A stretch of 64,000 nucleotides of DNA from Nocardiopsis sp. JB363 (GTDB taxonomy: Bacteria > Actinomycetota > Actinomycetes > Streptosporangiales > Streptosporangiaceae): assembly GCF_900143625.1 (NCBI RefSeq), contig NZ_FRFF01000131.1, forward strand, positions 100,954 to 164,953, given 5' to 3'. The position numbers were made by a program, and so were the translations under genes. A model generated the notes under the pieces. That model was not told the origin of the DNA, ran no database searches, and saw nothing but the letters and a program-made list of their open reading frames with translations. Shown piece after piece: positions 1-9,157 of the stretch; positions within the stretch are counted from its first letter, which is position 1, and the number at the start of each line of letters is the position of its first letter.

Positions 1-1068
1 GGCCGGGTGGCGGCGGTGCTCACCGCGGCGGGACGAGCACTCGGCGGAAAGGTCGAACTGAGGACGGACCCCCAGGTCGGCTGGACGGAGGAAACGGCCG
101 TGTTCGTCGGCGAGGCGCCACGCGGCAGGCTGGTCTTCGAAGTCGACGACCAGGACGGCTACGCGGGGGACGACGCCGCGCGCCTGGCCCTGCCCGGTAT
201 CGCCTCCGTGGTGTCCAAGGTGCTGCTCAGGGAGGTGCAGCGCCGTTTCGCTCCCCGGCAGACCTCCGCCGAACTCATCGCGCAACTGGTGGTGGCCGAG
301 TCCTCCCGGGTCGACTCATTGGCCGATCAGGCCTATCAGCTCGGCTTCCCGCTCCAGCTCTCGCACGTGGTGGCCTGGCTCGAATTCACCGACCCCGGGG
401 ACACCAGCCAACTTCCGCCGCGCGCCTTGCAGTCCGCGCTCGAACTCCACGCGCTCGAACTCTTCGAGCACCGCGACGAGCTCTGGCACATCGCCTTCAT
501 CCGCGATGACGCGTTGATCGTCTCCTCGGAGAACCCCGGCAGGGGCGACCAGCAGCGCAGGCTCCGCGAGGTCGCGGCGGGCATCGCCGACCACGCCCGG
601 ATCCTGGCCGGCGGCCGCTGGGAATCGACCGTGGGGCTGGGCGCCCCGCAGGTGGGGGCGTCCGGTCTGCGACAGTCCGCCTCCGAGGCGAGGATCGCCG
701 CCGAGACGGCCGTGGCCTCCGGCCGGATCGGGCATATCGAGGTCACCGACGTCACCGGCCTCAAACGCGTCCTACTCGACTTCTACGCCTCCCCCACCAG
801 CCGCAAGCTGCTGGAGGACCTGCTGCACCCGCTGGGCTCCACGAACCCGCACCGGACCGAGACGGCGGTCAGGACACTGCTGGCCTATCTGAGCCATCGG
901 AACTCTCCGGCGAAGGCCGCTCGGGAGCTCCAGCTGCACCCCAACGCGGTCAGCTACCGGATCCGCAAGATCACGAAGGATCTTCAACTGGACCTCGACG
1001 ATCCCGACACCCGCTTCGCCGTGGAACTCGCCTGCCGGGTCCGTCTCCTGAGCGCCGAGCGACGCTGA
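1..1068 (+). CDS. PucR/CdaR-type transcriptional regulator (5' end cut by window)
   Basis: The frame is open to the first base, so the true start may lie outside; the first usable start is the GTG at 7, giving 353 residues. The C-terminal 60 or so residues (AYLSHRNSPAKAARELQLHP, then NAVSYRIRKI) are the PucR C-terminal helix-turn-helix. The centre resembles the degenerate GGDEF-like CdaR region. PucR-family proteins usually activate catabolic genes in response to a substrate. It converges on the hydratase/CoA-transferase/HMG-CoA reductase operon, so it may control that operon, but this is inferred only from position. A strong hairpin follows its stop codon. Confidence 0.8.
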   Translation, partial: GRVAAVLTAAGRALGGKVELRTDPQVGWTEETAVFVGEAPRGRLVFEVDDQDGYAGDDAARLALPGIASVVSKVLLREVQRRFAPRQTSAELIAQLVVAESSRVDSLADQAYQLGFPLQLSHVVAWLEFTDPGDTSQLPPRALQSALELHALELFEHRDELWHIAFIRDDALIVSSENPGRGDQQRRLREVAAGIADHARILAGGRWESTVGLGAPQVGASGLRQSASEARIAAETAVASGRIGHIEVTDVTGLKRVLLDFYASPTSRKLLEDLLHPLGSTNPHRTETAVRTLLAYLSHRNSPAKAARELQLHPNAVSYRIRKITKDLQLDLDDPDTRFAVELACRVRLLSAERR

Positions 1069-1095
1069 GGGGTGTTCGTTCCGCGTCGGTGCGCG

Positions 1096-1127
1096 GCCCG
1101 GGACATCGCCGAGGCGATGTCCCGGGC
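1096..1127 (+). terminator. Hairpin terminator after the PucR-type gene
   Basis: A perfect inverted repeat with 15-base arms (GCCCGGGACATCGCC and its complement) and a two-base centre starts 28 bases after the stop at 1068. It has no T-run, as is common in high-GC actinomycetes. It lies between convergent genes and could act on either strand. Confidence 0.7.
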
Positions 1128-1250
1128 GGAACCGCACGTGTACCCGGGGGTGGGGTGCTCCTTCCCACCGGTCCCGACCTCGGCCCTCGTTCGTGTCCGG
1201 GAGCGGACGGCCCTCCTGGCCGAACCCCGAATGGAGTCGACACGACGGCA

Positions 1251-1281
1251 CCTGGGACGTCCCATGGCGGGGCGTCCCAGG
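1251..1281 (-). terminator. Inverted repeat after the hydratase gene
   Basis: CCTGGGACG at 1251-1259 pairs with CGTCCCAGG at 1273-1281 across a 13-base loop. It lies 18 bases past the minus-strand stop at 1299, the expected place for the terminator of the three-gene operon transcribed from 4744. Confidence 0.5.
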
Positions 1282-1298
1282 CGCCGTTCGACTTTCCC

Positions 1299-2117
1299 CT
1301 ACCAGTGGACGGTGGCCTTGGCCGCGAGGTGCCCGTGGTCGTCCACCGCCACCACCCGGGCCTCGTCCTTCCCGTCCGTCACACCCACCGTGATCTCGCG
1401 GTCCACGAAGAGCGGGGCGGTCGCGGTGAACGAGTAGCGGGCGGGTGTCCTCTCGTGGCCTCGACCATCACCGTCGTGGCCCATGGCGGCGTCCAGCATC
1501 AGCAGCCGGGTGAGCGGACCGTGCACGAGCAGGTCCGCCAGTCCCTCTTCCCGTTGGGCCCAGTCCCGGTCGTAGTGCACGCGATGCGTGTTGAAGGTGA
1601 TCGCCGAGAAGCGGAAGAGACGCCGGGAGTCCGGTGTGTGCCGGTAGGACCGCTCCCCCACCTCCTCCACCTCGCGCGGTGGCGCCGGTGGGGCACCCTC
1701 CTCAAGGAACACGTCGTGCCAGGTGCTCTCGACGGCCGGTTCTCCGTCCACGAAGTACCGTCGCTCGATGTCGGCGAAGACGAGCTTTCCGTTCCTGCCG
1801 CTCTTCTCCGTGACGCGTCCGGCCCGCACCCGCTGTTCGACGGTGTCGCCCAACCGGATCGGGCGGTGGAAGACGGTGTCCTCACCGGCGTACATCCTGC
1901 GTGGCAGATCGATCTCGGGCAGCACGTCGTCGCTCGGCGTGCCATCGGGGCGGAGCCCGTCCATGGTGGAGGAGAAGGGGAAGTACAACCCCTCCCACCC
2001 CGGGGGCAGCGGATCGCCGAGGGAAAGCTCGGGGAGCCCGGGGGCGAAGGTGCCCCGGTAGTTCTCCGCCGGAGCGAGATCCACGCGCTGGATACGCGTC
2101 ACTTCACCGTCGCCCAT
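1299..2117 (-). CDS. HTD2/MaoC-type acyl-CoA hydratase/dehydratase (mesaconyl-C4-CoA hydratase-like)
   Basis: This 272-residue protein has the layout of the FAS1-type dehydratase / HTD2 family: an N-terminal hot-dog segment (LGDTVEQRVRAGRVTEKSGR) and a C-terminal one (VHYDRDWAQREEGLADLLVH, then GPLTRLLMLD). Family members hydrate or dehydrate acyl thioesters; characterised relatives include mesaconyl-C4-CoA hydratase. The ATG overlaps the TGA of the CoA-transferase by one base (TGATG), so the two are translationally coupled and probably act on consecutive CoA esters. The substrate cannot be read from sequence; a methyl-branched C5-C6 acyl-CoA would fit the operon. An HTD2-type function outside catabolism is less likely here. 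Confidence 0.75.
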   Translation of the reverse strand: MGDGEVTRIQRVDLAPAENYRGTFAPGLPELSLGDPLPPGWEGLYFPFSSTMDGLRPDGTPSDDVLPEIDLPRRMYAGEDTVFHRPIRLGDTVEQRVRAGRVTEKSGRNGKLVFADIERRYFVDGEPAVESTWHDVFLEEGAPPAPPREVEEVGERSYRHTPDSRRLFRFSAITFNTHRVHYDRDWAQREEGLADLLVHGPLTRLLMLDAAMGHDGDGRGHERTPARYSFTATAPLFVDREITVGVTDGKDEARVVAVDDHGHLAAKATVHW

Positions 2118-3400
2118 CAGACGGTTCTGTTCTTCTTCAGCACGGCGATCTCCTCCGGGGAGTAACCGGCGACGACGGACAGCACCCGGTCGGTGTGCTC
2201 ACCGAGCCGGTTGGCCGTCCTCTCCGTTTCGGCGGGGGTCTCGCTCAGCTTGATCGGCTGACCGAACATCCTCAGCCGACCCAGGTCTCCGTAGTCCGCC
2301 TCCACGATCATGTCCCGCTCGGCCGTACCGGGGTCCTCGACGACGTCGGCGACGGTGCGCAGCGCCGTCAGCGGGACGATGTCTCCGGCCAGTTCCTCCA
2401 ATTCGGCCTGGGTACGGCCCTGGAACCAGGAGTCGATCAGCGGCTTGACCTTCCTGTCGTAGACCTCCTCGTCGAAGCGTTTGCGCATGGTGTCGATCTC
2501 CGGGTCCTCGGCGGCCTCGGGGGTGCCGAACAACTCGCAGGTGACCCGCCACAGCTTGTCCGTGTACCCGGCGAAGAACACCTGGCCGTCGGCGCAGTCG
2601 AAGAGTCCGTAGGGGCGCACCCACGCGTGCTCGTTGCCGGCCGGTTCGGCGACCTTGCCGTTGACGGTGTAATCGACCACGGCCGTCTCGGTGAGGGCGA
2701 TGATGCTGTCCACCTGGGCGATGTCGACCTTCTGCCCGAGCCCGCCACGCTCGACGTGCCGGATCGCGGCCAGGGTGCCGATGACGGCGAAGAGCGCGGC
2801 CGACAGGTCTCCGATCGTGGTGCCCACCCGGACCGGGGCCGTTCCGGGGTATCCGTTCATGGACCACAGGCCGCCGGCCGCCTGGGCCGTACTGTCGAAG
2901 GCCGGTCGGCGACTCCGGGAACCCGTGTGCCCGTAGCCGGAGATGGCCGTGTACACGAGCGCCGGGTTGATCTCCTTGAGCACCTCGTAGCCCACACCGA
3001 GCTTCTCCATGGTGCCGGGCCGGAAGTTCTCCAGCAGCACGTCCGCCTTGGCCACGAGGTCCTTGAGGACCTTCTTGCCCTGCTCGCCCGAGAGGTCGAT
3101 GGTCAGGCCGAGCTTGCCTCGGTTGTACTGGCCGTAGTAGCCGCTGAACTCCTCCGTGTCGGCGCCCTCGGCCCCCTCATCGCCCTCGACGTCTCCCGGA
3201 GCGGTCAGGTACGGGGGGAAACCGCGGGAGACGTCGGGATCATTGGGGTTCTCGATCTTGATGACCGTGGCTCCCATGTCGGCGAGGATCTGGGCGGCGT
3301 AGGGCCCGGCCAGCACGCGCGACAGGTCCAGCACCACGATCCCGTCGAGCGCTCCGTCTCCACCGCCCAACTGACGGATGATCTCCTGCGTGTCGTTCAT
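2117..3400 (-). CDS. CaiB/BaiF family CoA-transferase (class III)
   Basis: The 427-residue product has the family hallmarks: an N-terminal VLDLSRVLAGPYAAQILADM nucleotide fold, the KIENP motif, an aspartate-containing NRGKLGLTIDLSGEQG segment and the ENFRPGTMEKLG motif. The family moves CoA between carboxylic acids such as succinate, mesaconate, itaconate and 3-hydroxy-3-methylglutarate. I chose the ATG at 3400 because GGGAG lies ten bases upstream; a longer frame to 3475 lacks such a signal. It sits 78 bases after HMG-CoA reductase and overlaps the hydratase start, suggesting that it activates or deactivates an intermediate of the same pathway. Confidence 0.9.
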   Translation of the reverse strand: MNDTQEIIRQLGGGDGALDGIVVLDLSRVLAGPYAAQILADMGATVIKIENPNDPDVSRGFPPYLTAPGDVEGDEGAEGADTEEFSGYYGQYNRGKLGLTIDLSGEQGKKVLKDLVAKADVLLENFRPGTMEKLGVGYEVLKEINPALVYTAISGYGHTGSRSRRPAFDSTAQAAGGLWSMNGYPGTAPVRVGTTIGDLSAALFAVIGTLAAIRHVERGGLGQKVDIAQVDSIIALTETAVVDYTVNGKVAEPAGNEHAWVRPYGLFDCADGQVFFAGYTDKLWRVTCELFGTPEAAEDPEIDTMRKRFDEEVYDRKVKPLIDSWFQGRTQAELEELAGDIVPLTALRTVADVVEDPGTAERDMIVEADYGDLGRLRMFGQPIKLSETPAETERTANRLGEHTDRVLSVVAGYSPEEIAVLKKNRTV

Positions 3401-3478
3401 AGCGATCTCACTCCCTGTCGTCGGGCTGTGTGCGGGTCCGGGCCGAGGTTCGACCTCGGTGGACGTCTCCCGCACGGG

Positions 3479-4744
3479 TCAAGCGGAGGTTCCCCGCAAC
3501 TCGCCCAGTACCTCGCGCGCGTACTCCTGCCGGATGCGTCCGGCCTCGACCAGTCGGGCGGCCACCTCCGAGACCTCCTGTCCCTCCGCGCCGGCGGTGG
3601 CCGCGAGGGTGCGGGCGTGCAGGGCCATGTGTCCGCGTTGGATCCCCTCCGCGGCCAGGGCCCGACAGGCGGCCAGGTTCTGCACGAGTCCCACCGCGGC
3701 GATGACCTCGCCGAGTTCCACGGCTGAGTCGACCCCCAGGATCCTGATCGCGGCCCTGGCGGTGGGGTGCGCTCGTGTGGCGCCGCCGACCAGACCCACG
3801 GCCAGGGGCACCTCCAGTGTGCCCACCAGGTTCCCGGCCGTGTTCCTCTCGAAGCGCGAGAGCGCCGTGTAGCGGCCGTCCCTCACCGCGTGGGAGTGGC
3901 ATCCGGCCTCGACCGCGCGGGTGTCGTTCCCGGTGGCGAGCACGACGGCGGAGATGCCGTTCATGATGCCCTTGTTGTGCGTCGCGGCCCGGTAAGGGTC
4001 CGCGGAGGCGAAGTCACTGGCCAAAACGATGTCGTCGACCACCTGGGAGCCGCCCAGCAGTTCGGCGTCGAACTCACCGCGCACCCGCACGAGCCGTCGG
4101 TCGGCCTTGTTGCTGAGGATGCGCAGCAGCGACCTGCCACCGGAGAGCTCGGCCAGGCGGGGAGCCAGCGCCTCGGCCATCGTGTTGACGGCGTTGGCCC
4201 CCATCGCGTCGCGGACGTCCACGATCAGGTGCACGATGAGGTGGGTCCCCGAGGCCGTGGGGACCATGCGGACCTCCACGGAGCGGGCCCCGCCGCCCAA
4301 CTCCACCAGGACGGGGTCCTGCTCGTTGGCCTGGGCGAGGATCTCCTCCTCGACCTCCAGGATCCTGAACCGGGCCTCCTCCGGGTTGGGCACGTCCACG
4401 AGCTGGACCTGGGAGATCATCACCGGACCGGAGGTGGAGGCCCTCAACCCGCCGAGCCCTCGGGCCATCCGGGCCGCGTTGGACGCCGCGGCCACCACGC
4501 TCGGTTCCTCGATGGCCATGGGGACGAGGTGGTCGCGACCGTTGACGGTCAGGTTGGTCGCGATCCCCAACGGAACGCCGAAGACTCCGATGGCGTTCTC
4601 GATCATCTGGTCGGCCTGCTCGAAGACGAGGCCGCTCTGGGGCTCGAAGACCTCGGCGTCCACTCCGGAATCCTCGGTGACCCGGGTACGGCGCTCCTGG
4701 ACACTGAGTTCCCGGAGCCCTGGGATACGACTGTTGACGGGCAA
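3479..4744 (-). CDS. mvaA: Degradative (class II) 3-hydroxy-3-methylglutaryl-CoA reductase
   Basis: This 421-residue protein matches class II HMG-CoA reductases in length and in catalytic signatures: ENAIG near residue 50, the lysine segment HNKGIMNG, the aspartate segment GNDTRAVEAG, and the C-terminal histidine in GHMALHARTL. Class II enzymes of this kind mostly oxidise mevalonate to HMG-CoA. The start is taken as the TTG at 4744, seven bases after AGGAGG; the open frame upstream to 4987 is GC-biased read-through. No HMG-CoA lyase is visible here, so the next step may use the CoA-transferase and hydratase downstream, or a lyase outside the window. Confidence 0.92.
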   Translation of the reverse strand: MPVNSRIPGLRELSVQERRTRVTEDSGVDAEVFEPQSGLVFEQADQMIENAIGVFGVPLGIATNLTVNGRDHLVPMAIEEPSVVAAASNAARMARGLGGLRASTSGPVMISQVQLVDVPNPEEARFRILEVEEEILAQANEQDPVLVELGGGARSVEVRMVPTASGTHLIVHLIVDVRDAMGANAVNTMAEALAPRLAELSGGRSLLRILSNKADRRLVRVRGEFDAELLGGSQVVDDIVLASDFASADPYRAATHNKGIMNGISAVVLATGNDTRAVEAGCHSHAVRDGRYTALSRFERNTAGNLVGTLEVPLAVGLVGGATRAHPTARAAIRILGVDSAVELGEVIAAVGLVQNLAACRALAAEGIQRGHMALHARTLAATAGAEGQEVSEVAARLVEAGRIRQEYAREVLGELRGTSA

Positions 4745-4892
4745 GAATCCACCTCCTGGCGCACGGTGCCCGACGAGTCGCCGGGCCTCCTTCTCACACT
4801 CAGTGGCGAGAATATGGTCGCCCCGTGTCGCGCAGCATGGTTCTGAAATACATGAAAAGCGCGAATCACTGTGTCGAGAGTCCATGCCGGCC

Positions 4893-6839
4893 TCATGCGG
4901 CTCCCCCGGTGAATCGCTCCCGCAGTTCGTCCATGCGCACCGCCAGGGAGATCCGGAAGTAGTTCTCGTCCTCCCGCCATCCGTCACCGAGGACCCGGTC
5001 CAGCCGTTCCAGTCGCTGGAGGATCGTGTTGACGTGGAAGTTGAGGGCGCGCGCGGTCCGGGTGGGACCGGCCCCGTGGTGGACGAAGGCCCTCAGGGTA
5101 CGGAGCAGTTCCGTTCCCCGTTCGGCGTCGTACCGCTTGACCTCCCCCAGGGACCGGTGGAGGAAGTGCGTCATCCCGGGGGCGTCGGTGTCGAAGATGG
5201 CCGCGTAGGGGATGTAGTCGCTCGTCTCGGCGAGGACGTCGGAGACCCTGAGCGCCTCCAACAGGCGCACGGTCTTCTTCACGAGGGGGAACTGGACGCC
5301 CTGTTCCCCCTCGGGCGGGAGCACGCCGAGCACTCCGCCCATGACGTGTTGGGCGACCCCGCTTCGGATCTCCTCGGCCCTGCTCTCCAGCCCGGGCCTG
5401 CCCAGGACGACGACGAGCCCCTGGTGCTCCCCCACCAGCGACCGTGCGGGGGCCAGCGACACCGCGAGCCGCACGGCGCGACCGCGCTGTCCGGTCGGGA
5501 CGGAGAGCGCGAGCAGGGAGGTGAGGTCCACGGTCTCCATGCCCCGTTGCCTGCCCCGGGCGATGGCGTCCTGGCGCCGTTCCTCGTCCTCCGAGAGCAG
5601 GTCGGCGATGAGTTCGGTGTGCACGCGGTACTCCGTCTCGGCCACGGCCTCCTGTGAGAGCAGCAGCAACGCGCACACCTGCGCCGCTCGTTCGACGGTG
5701 CGGGCGTCCACGTCGGTGAGGGGGAAACCGCCCCGGCCGAGGAGGACCGTGCCCAGGTGCCGCTCTCCGGCCGCGAACACCACCACGCCCTCCACGGGCC
5801 CCTCGTCCACGAGCTCGACGAGGCGTCCCGACTCGGTGCTGCGGCGCAGCGCCCGGACCATCTCCTCGTCCTGGGGTATGTCGACCTCGGCCAGCCCGTC
5901 CCCCGCCTCGGCCAGGGGGTTCCCCGCCTGGTCGTACAGCGCCACGGGCCTGGCGAGTTCCTCGGACAGGGTGGTCGCCACCGTGCCGAAGTCACCGCCG
6001 GTCAGGACGGCCTCCACCAGCTTCCGGTGCACGCTGTGGGCCCTGTCCCGCTGGATCATGTGTTCGGTCAGTCGCGAGAGCGCCCGGCGGGACTCGTCCT
6101 CGGCGCGCTGGAGGCTGCGCAGTGTCCGGGCGGTCTGCAGGACCACCGAACCGTGGTCGGCCAGCGCGGTCAGCAGCGCGGTGTCCTCGGGGGTGAACTC
6201 GTGCTCCTCCCGGGTGGCGACGAAGAGCACCCCGAGGGCCTCGTCGTCCGCCAGCATGGGAACCCCGAGCATGGAGACGATGCCCTCCGCCCGCACCGCC
6301 GTGTCGATCCCGGCCTCTCTGCGGTCCGCCTCGAAGTCCGCGTACCTGGGCACCGAGCCCCCGGACCTGCGTTCCACCACGAGGCTGGCCAGCCCCTTGC
6401 CCGGGGGCACCCGCAGCGCCTGGAAGTCCGACGAGACGGAGCCGATCGTATGGCGAACGAACAGTTCGCGGGTCCTCGGGTCGTATTCGGACAGGTAGGT
6501 GAGGTCGCTGCCCATCATCTGGTGGGCGCGGTCGACGATCTTCTCCAGCAGCACGTCCCCGTCCCGCTCGGCGGCGAGTTCACGGGCGCTGGAGAACAGC
6601 GCGCCCAACTCGTGCTCCCGTCGACGCAGGCGCGCCAGTTCGCGTCTGTTCCTGGTGATCCTCTCGGAGAGGTCCCGCCCGGTGCGCTCGTCCAGCCCGA
6701 GGTGGGGCAGGGCCCGCAACGCGTCGGCCGCGTTCCCGTGGTGGGTGTCGGTGATGGAGGTGACGAGCATCGACACGGCCTCGTCCCTGGACAAGGGCTG
6801 TTCTCCGCGAGACCGATCGGTCTGGGCCGGGTTCTCCAC
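4893..6839 (-). CDS. GAF-domain PucR/CdaR-type transcriptional regulator
   Basis: The protein is about 648 residues. An N-terminal coiled segment (residues 55-95) leads to a GAF domain (about 100-240, with LRVPPGKGLASLVVERR), then a CdaR-like middle region, then the PucR helix-turn-helix near 580-620 (GAGPTRTARALNFHVNTILQ, RLERLDRVLG). GAF-PucR proteins sense small molecules and switch on catabolic genes. The GTG at 6839 is preferred over the one at 6845 because GGAGG then lies five bases upstream. It is divergent from the MHS transporter and upstream of the HMG-CoA reductase operon, so it is the best candidate for their substrate-responsive regulator. Confidence 0.85.
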   Translation of the reverse strand: MENPAQTDRSRGEQPLSRDEAVSMLVTSITDTHHGNAADALRALPHLGLDERTGRDLSERITRNRRELARLRRREHELGALFSSARELAAERDGDVLLEKIVDRAHQMMGSDLTYLSEYDPRTRELFVRHTIGSVSSDFQALRVPPGKGLASLVVERRSGGSVPRYADFEADRREAGIDTAVRAEGIVSMLGVPMLADDEALGVLFVATREEHEFTPEDTALLTALADHGSVVLQTARTLRSLQRAEDESRRALSRLTEHMIQRDRAHSVHRKLVEAVLTGGDFGTVATTLSEELARPVALYDQAGNPLAEAGDGLAEVDIPQDEEMVRALRRSTESGRLVELVDEGPVEGVVVFAAGERHLGTVLLGRGGFPLTDVDARTVERAAQVCALLLLSQEAVAETEYRVHTELIADLLSEDEERRQDAIARGRQRGMETVDLTSLLALSVPTGQRGRAVRLAVSLAPARSLVGEHQGLVVVLGRPGLESRAEEIRSGVAQHVMGGVLGVLPPEGEQGVQFPLVKKTVRLLEALRVSDVLAETSDYIPYAAIFDTDAPGMTHFLHRSLGEVKRYDAERGTELLRTLRAFVHHGAGPTRTARALNFHVNTILQRLERLDRVLGDGWREDENYFRISLAVRMDELRERFTGGAA

Positions 6840-7029
6840 GAACACCTCCGCGGTGCCACATCAGGATGGGATGAAGACTCATAAATCGAGCCGATCAACG
6901 TAGGGAAGACACATATCACGGATGTGACGGCCGCCACTAATTTGGTTGATGGCCCGATGGGACTCAAGCGCCCTCGCCATCGCTCCGTGCGCCTTCCCTG
7001 GCCGCACGACAATCACAAGGGAGAGTGGT

Positions 7030-8424
7030 ATGGCCGTCTCGCACGACATCGACCGCGCCGGTCTCGACTCGCGTCAACAGCGGCGCAGGGCCGTCATCGG
7101 CAGTTCCGTGGGTACCGTCATCGAGTGGTACGACTTCACGCTGTACGGTCTCGCCGCGGCGCTGATCTTCGCCCCGCTCTTCTTCGGCGGGAGCGATCTC
7201 GCGGGTACCCTCGGCGCCTTCGCCACCTTCGCCGTGGGCTTCATGGCCCGTCCCCTGGGTGGTCTGTTGCTCTCCCACTATGGTGACAAGCTCGGACGCA
7301 AGGGAACGCTGCTGGTCACCCTGGTGATCATGGGCAGCGCCACGACGCTCATCGGTGTCCTGCCCACCTACGAGTCGATCGGCCTGTGGGCTCCGGTCCT
7401 GCTGATCGTCCTCAGGATCTTCCAGGGGGCCGGGGCCGGCGCGGAGTTCGCCGGGGCCATGACCATGGCCAGCGAGTCCTCGGCGACGGGAAGACGTGCC
7501 TTCACCGCCGGTTTCCCGGGTGCCTCCGTCTACGTGGGGATGGCCCTGGCCACCAGCACCTTCGCCGTCCTGACCTGGCTGATGTCCGATGAGGTGTTCC
7601 TGGCCTGGGGCTGGCGCCTGCCGTTCCTGGCCAGCGTGGCGATCGTCGCCATCGCGCTGTACTTCCGGTTCCGGGTGACGGAGACCGCGGCCTTCAAGGC
7701 CACCGAGAAGAACGACGACGTCAGCACCGCGCCCATCGTGGAGGCGGTGCGCGGCCACTGGCGCTTCCTCTTGGCGGGCATGGCCCTCTTCGTCTTCACG
7801 CTCCCCTGGGTCTACATCGTGCAGACCTTCGCCGTCTCGTACACCACCGGGACCTTAAACGTGGACTCCACGCACACGCTGATCGGCCTGCTCGTGGCCA
7901 TGCTGCTCACCATCCCGGCGACCCTGGCTGCGGGAGCCCTGGCGGACCGGATCGGTCGCAAGCCCCTCCTCATGGGGGCGGCCATCTTCGGTGTCGTCTT
8001 CGCCTTCCCCATGTTCATGCTCTACCAGACGGAGAACTCCCTCCTCGTGGCCGTGGGGCTCATCCTCGGTCTCGCGGTCATCCAGGGAGCCACCATCGGT
8101 GTCTCCGCGGCGATGATCGCCGAGATCTTCCCCACCCGTATGCGCTGGAGCGGGATCGCGCTCTCCCGAGAGCTCCCCGCGGCCGTCGCGGCGGGCACCG
8201 CGCCCATGGTGGCCACCTGGCTGGTGGCGGTGGGTGGAGGAACCCCGTGGCTGGTGGCGGGCTACCTGGTCGTACTGAGCCTCATCGGTGTGGTCGGCAT
8301 CTGGTACCTGCCCGAGACGCTGGTGAAGGCGCCCACGGTCGAGGAGAACCCGGAGGAGGAGTTCTCCCAGGGCGAGGTCGAGGAGACCCGGCTCGGCGGG
8401 CAGCGCGTCCACGACCACGGGTGA
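7030..8424 (+). CDS. MFS transporter, metabolite:H+ symporter (MHS) family
   Basis: The 464-residue membrane protein shows the MHS signature SSVGTVIEWYDFTLYG in helix 1, GFMARPLGGLLLSHYGDKLG between helices 2 and 3, and a second-half ADRIGRKPLLMGA loop; about twelve hydrophobic segments are visible. Relatives import shikimate, alpha-ketoglutarate, proline or other organic acids with protons. The ATG at 7030 follows AAGGGAGAG at good spacing; an in-frame start at 6946 lacks one. It is divergent from the GAF-PucR regulator with 190 bases between starts, which fits an uptake system for the compound broken down by the neighbouring CoA enzymes. Confidence 0.88.
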   Translation: MAVSHDIDRAGLDSRQQRRRAVIGSSVGTVIEWYDFTLYGLAAALIFAPLFFGGSDLAGTLGAFATFAVGFMARPLGGLLLSHYGDKLGRKGTLLVTLVIMGSATTLIGVLPTYESIGLWAPVLLIVLRIFQGAGAGAEFAGAMTMASESSATGRRAFTAGFPGASVYVGMALATSTFAVLTWLMSDEVFLAWGWRLPFLASVAIVAIALYFRFRVTETAAFKATEKNDDVSTAPIVEAVRGHWRFLLAGMALFVFTLPWVYIVQTFAVSYTTGTLNVDSTHTLIGLLVAMLLTIPATLAAGALADRIGRKPLLMGAAIFGVVFAFPMFMLYQTENSLLVAVGLILGLAVIQGATIGVSAAMIAEIFPTRMRWSGIALSRELPAAVAAGTAPMVATWLVAVGGGTPWLVAGYLVVLSLIGVVGIWYLPETLVKAPTVEENPEEEFSQGEVEETRLGGQRVHDHG

Positions 8425-8437
8425 CCCGTGTGGCCGC

Positions 8438-9157
8438 TCATCGGGGGATCCCCAGGCCGTGGTCGGCGAGGAGCAGATTCGCCGACCCGGCGGCCCGCTC
8501 AAGGTGTTCTTCGATACGTGCCCGGGGGCCACCGACGGACAGGGCGGCCACCACGTTGCCGGCCACCACGACCCCGACGGCCACGGCCGCCACGTCGGTG
8601 ACGGACTCTCCGATGTTGGTCGCGTATCCGCGCCGTGCGGTCAGCGCGATCTCGGCCTCGACCGCTTCAGCCGGGACATCCGTGTGGCCCGGTGCCTCGG
8701 TGGCCTCGACCCCCGGAGCGCCGTAGGCGAGAAGGATCTTTCCGGAGCTGGAGGGCCACAGGCTCCTGCGTGTGCGCAGCACGGGGGAATAGGCGATGGG
8801 ATGTTCGGAGGGCACGGTGTGCACGTAGGAGAGTTCCGATCCCACCGGAACGGCCAGTGTCACGGTCTCCCCGGTGCCGCGGGCCAATTCGCGCATGACC
8901 GGTTCGACGAGTTCGACGACGGAGGTCGAGCGCGAGGCGAGCAGCGCGTGCGCGCCGAGCCCCAGGACGTACCTACCGCCCTCGGGAACCTCCACCAGGT
9001 AGCCCTCGTCGACGAGCCCTCGGACGAAGTCGTAGATGGAGGAGCGGGGTGAGCGCGACTCCTCCACCAACTCTTGGAGGCTCGCCCCGCGCTCGCTCCG
9101 AACGACGTGTTCGAGGATCCCCACCACCCGGCTGACGGTGCGATGCCTGCCTACCAC
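8438..9157 (-). CDS. IclR-family transcriptional regulator
   Basis: The 239-residue product has an N-terminal winged helix (about 5-65, SLQELVEESRSPRSSIYDFV) and the IclR effector domain (about 75-235, with LWPSSSGKILLAYG and a C-terminal VVAALSVGGP). IclR proteins usually repress or activate catabolic operons in response to an organic acid. The GTG start lies inside the 3' end of the CoA-transferase (7-base overlap), with GAGGAGG about ten bases before it, so both come from one message. It converges on the MHS transporter with only 13 bases between stops. Confidence 0.9.
   Translation of the reverse strand: MVGRHRTVSRVVGILEHVVRSERGASLQELVEESRSPRSSIYDFVRGLVDEGYLVEVPEGGRYVLGLGAHALLASRSTSVVELVEPVMRELARGTGETVTLAVPVGSELSYVHTVPSEHPIAYSPVLRTRRSLWPSSSGKILLAYGAPGVEATEAPGHTDVPAEAVEAEIALTARRGYATNIGESVTDVAAVAVGVVVAGNVVAALSVGGPRARIEEHLERAAGSANLLLADHGLGIPR

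Noticed and set aside
1901..3727. Very long open frame of 608 codons on the plus strand
   Set aside because: It lies opposite the CoA-transferase and HMG-CoA reductase genes, has low-complexity composition and no family motif; long antisense frames are normal in high-GC DNA.
6910..6935. TCACGGATGTGA upstream of the MHS transporter as a fifth palindrome site
   Set aside because: The spacing is four bases with TCAC/GTGA arms, not TCACG-N6-CGTGA, so it does not fit the shared motif.
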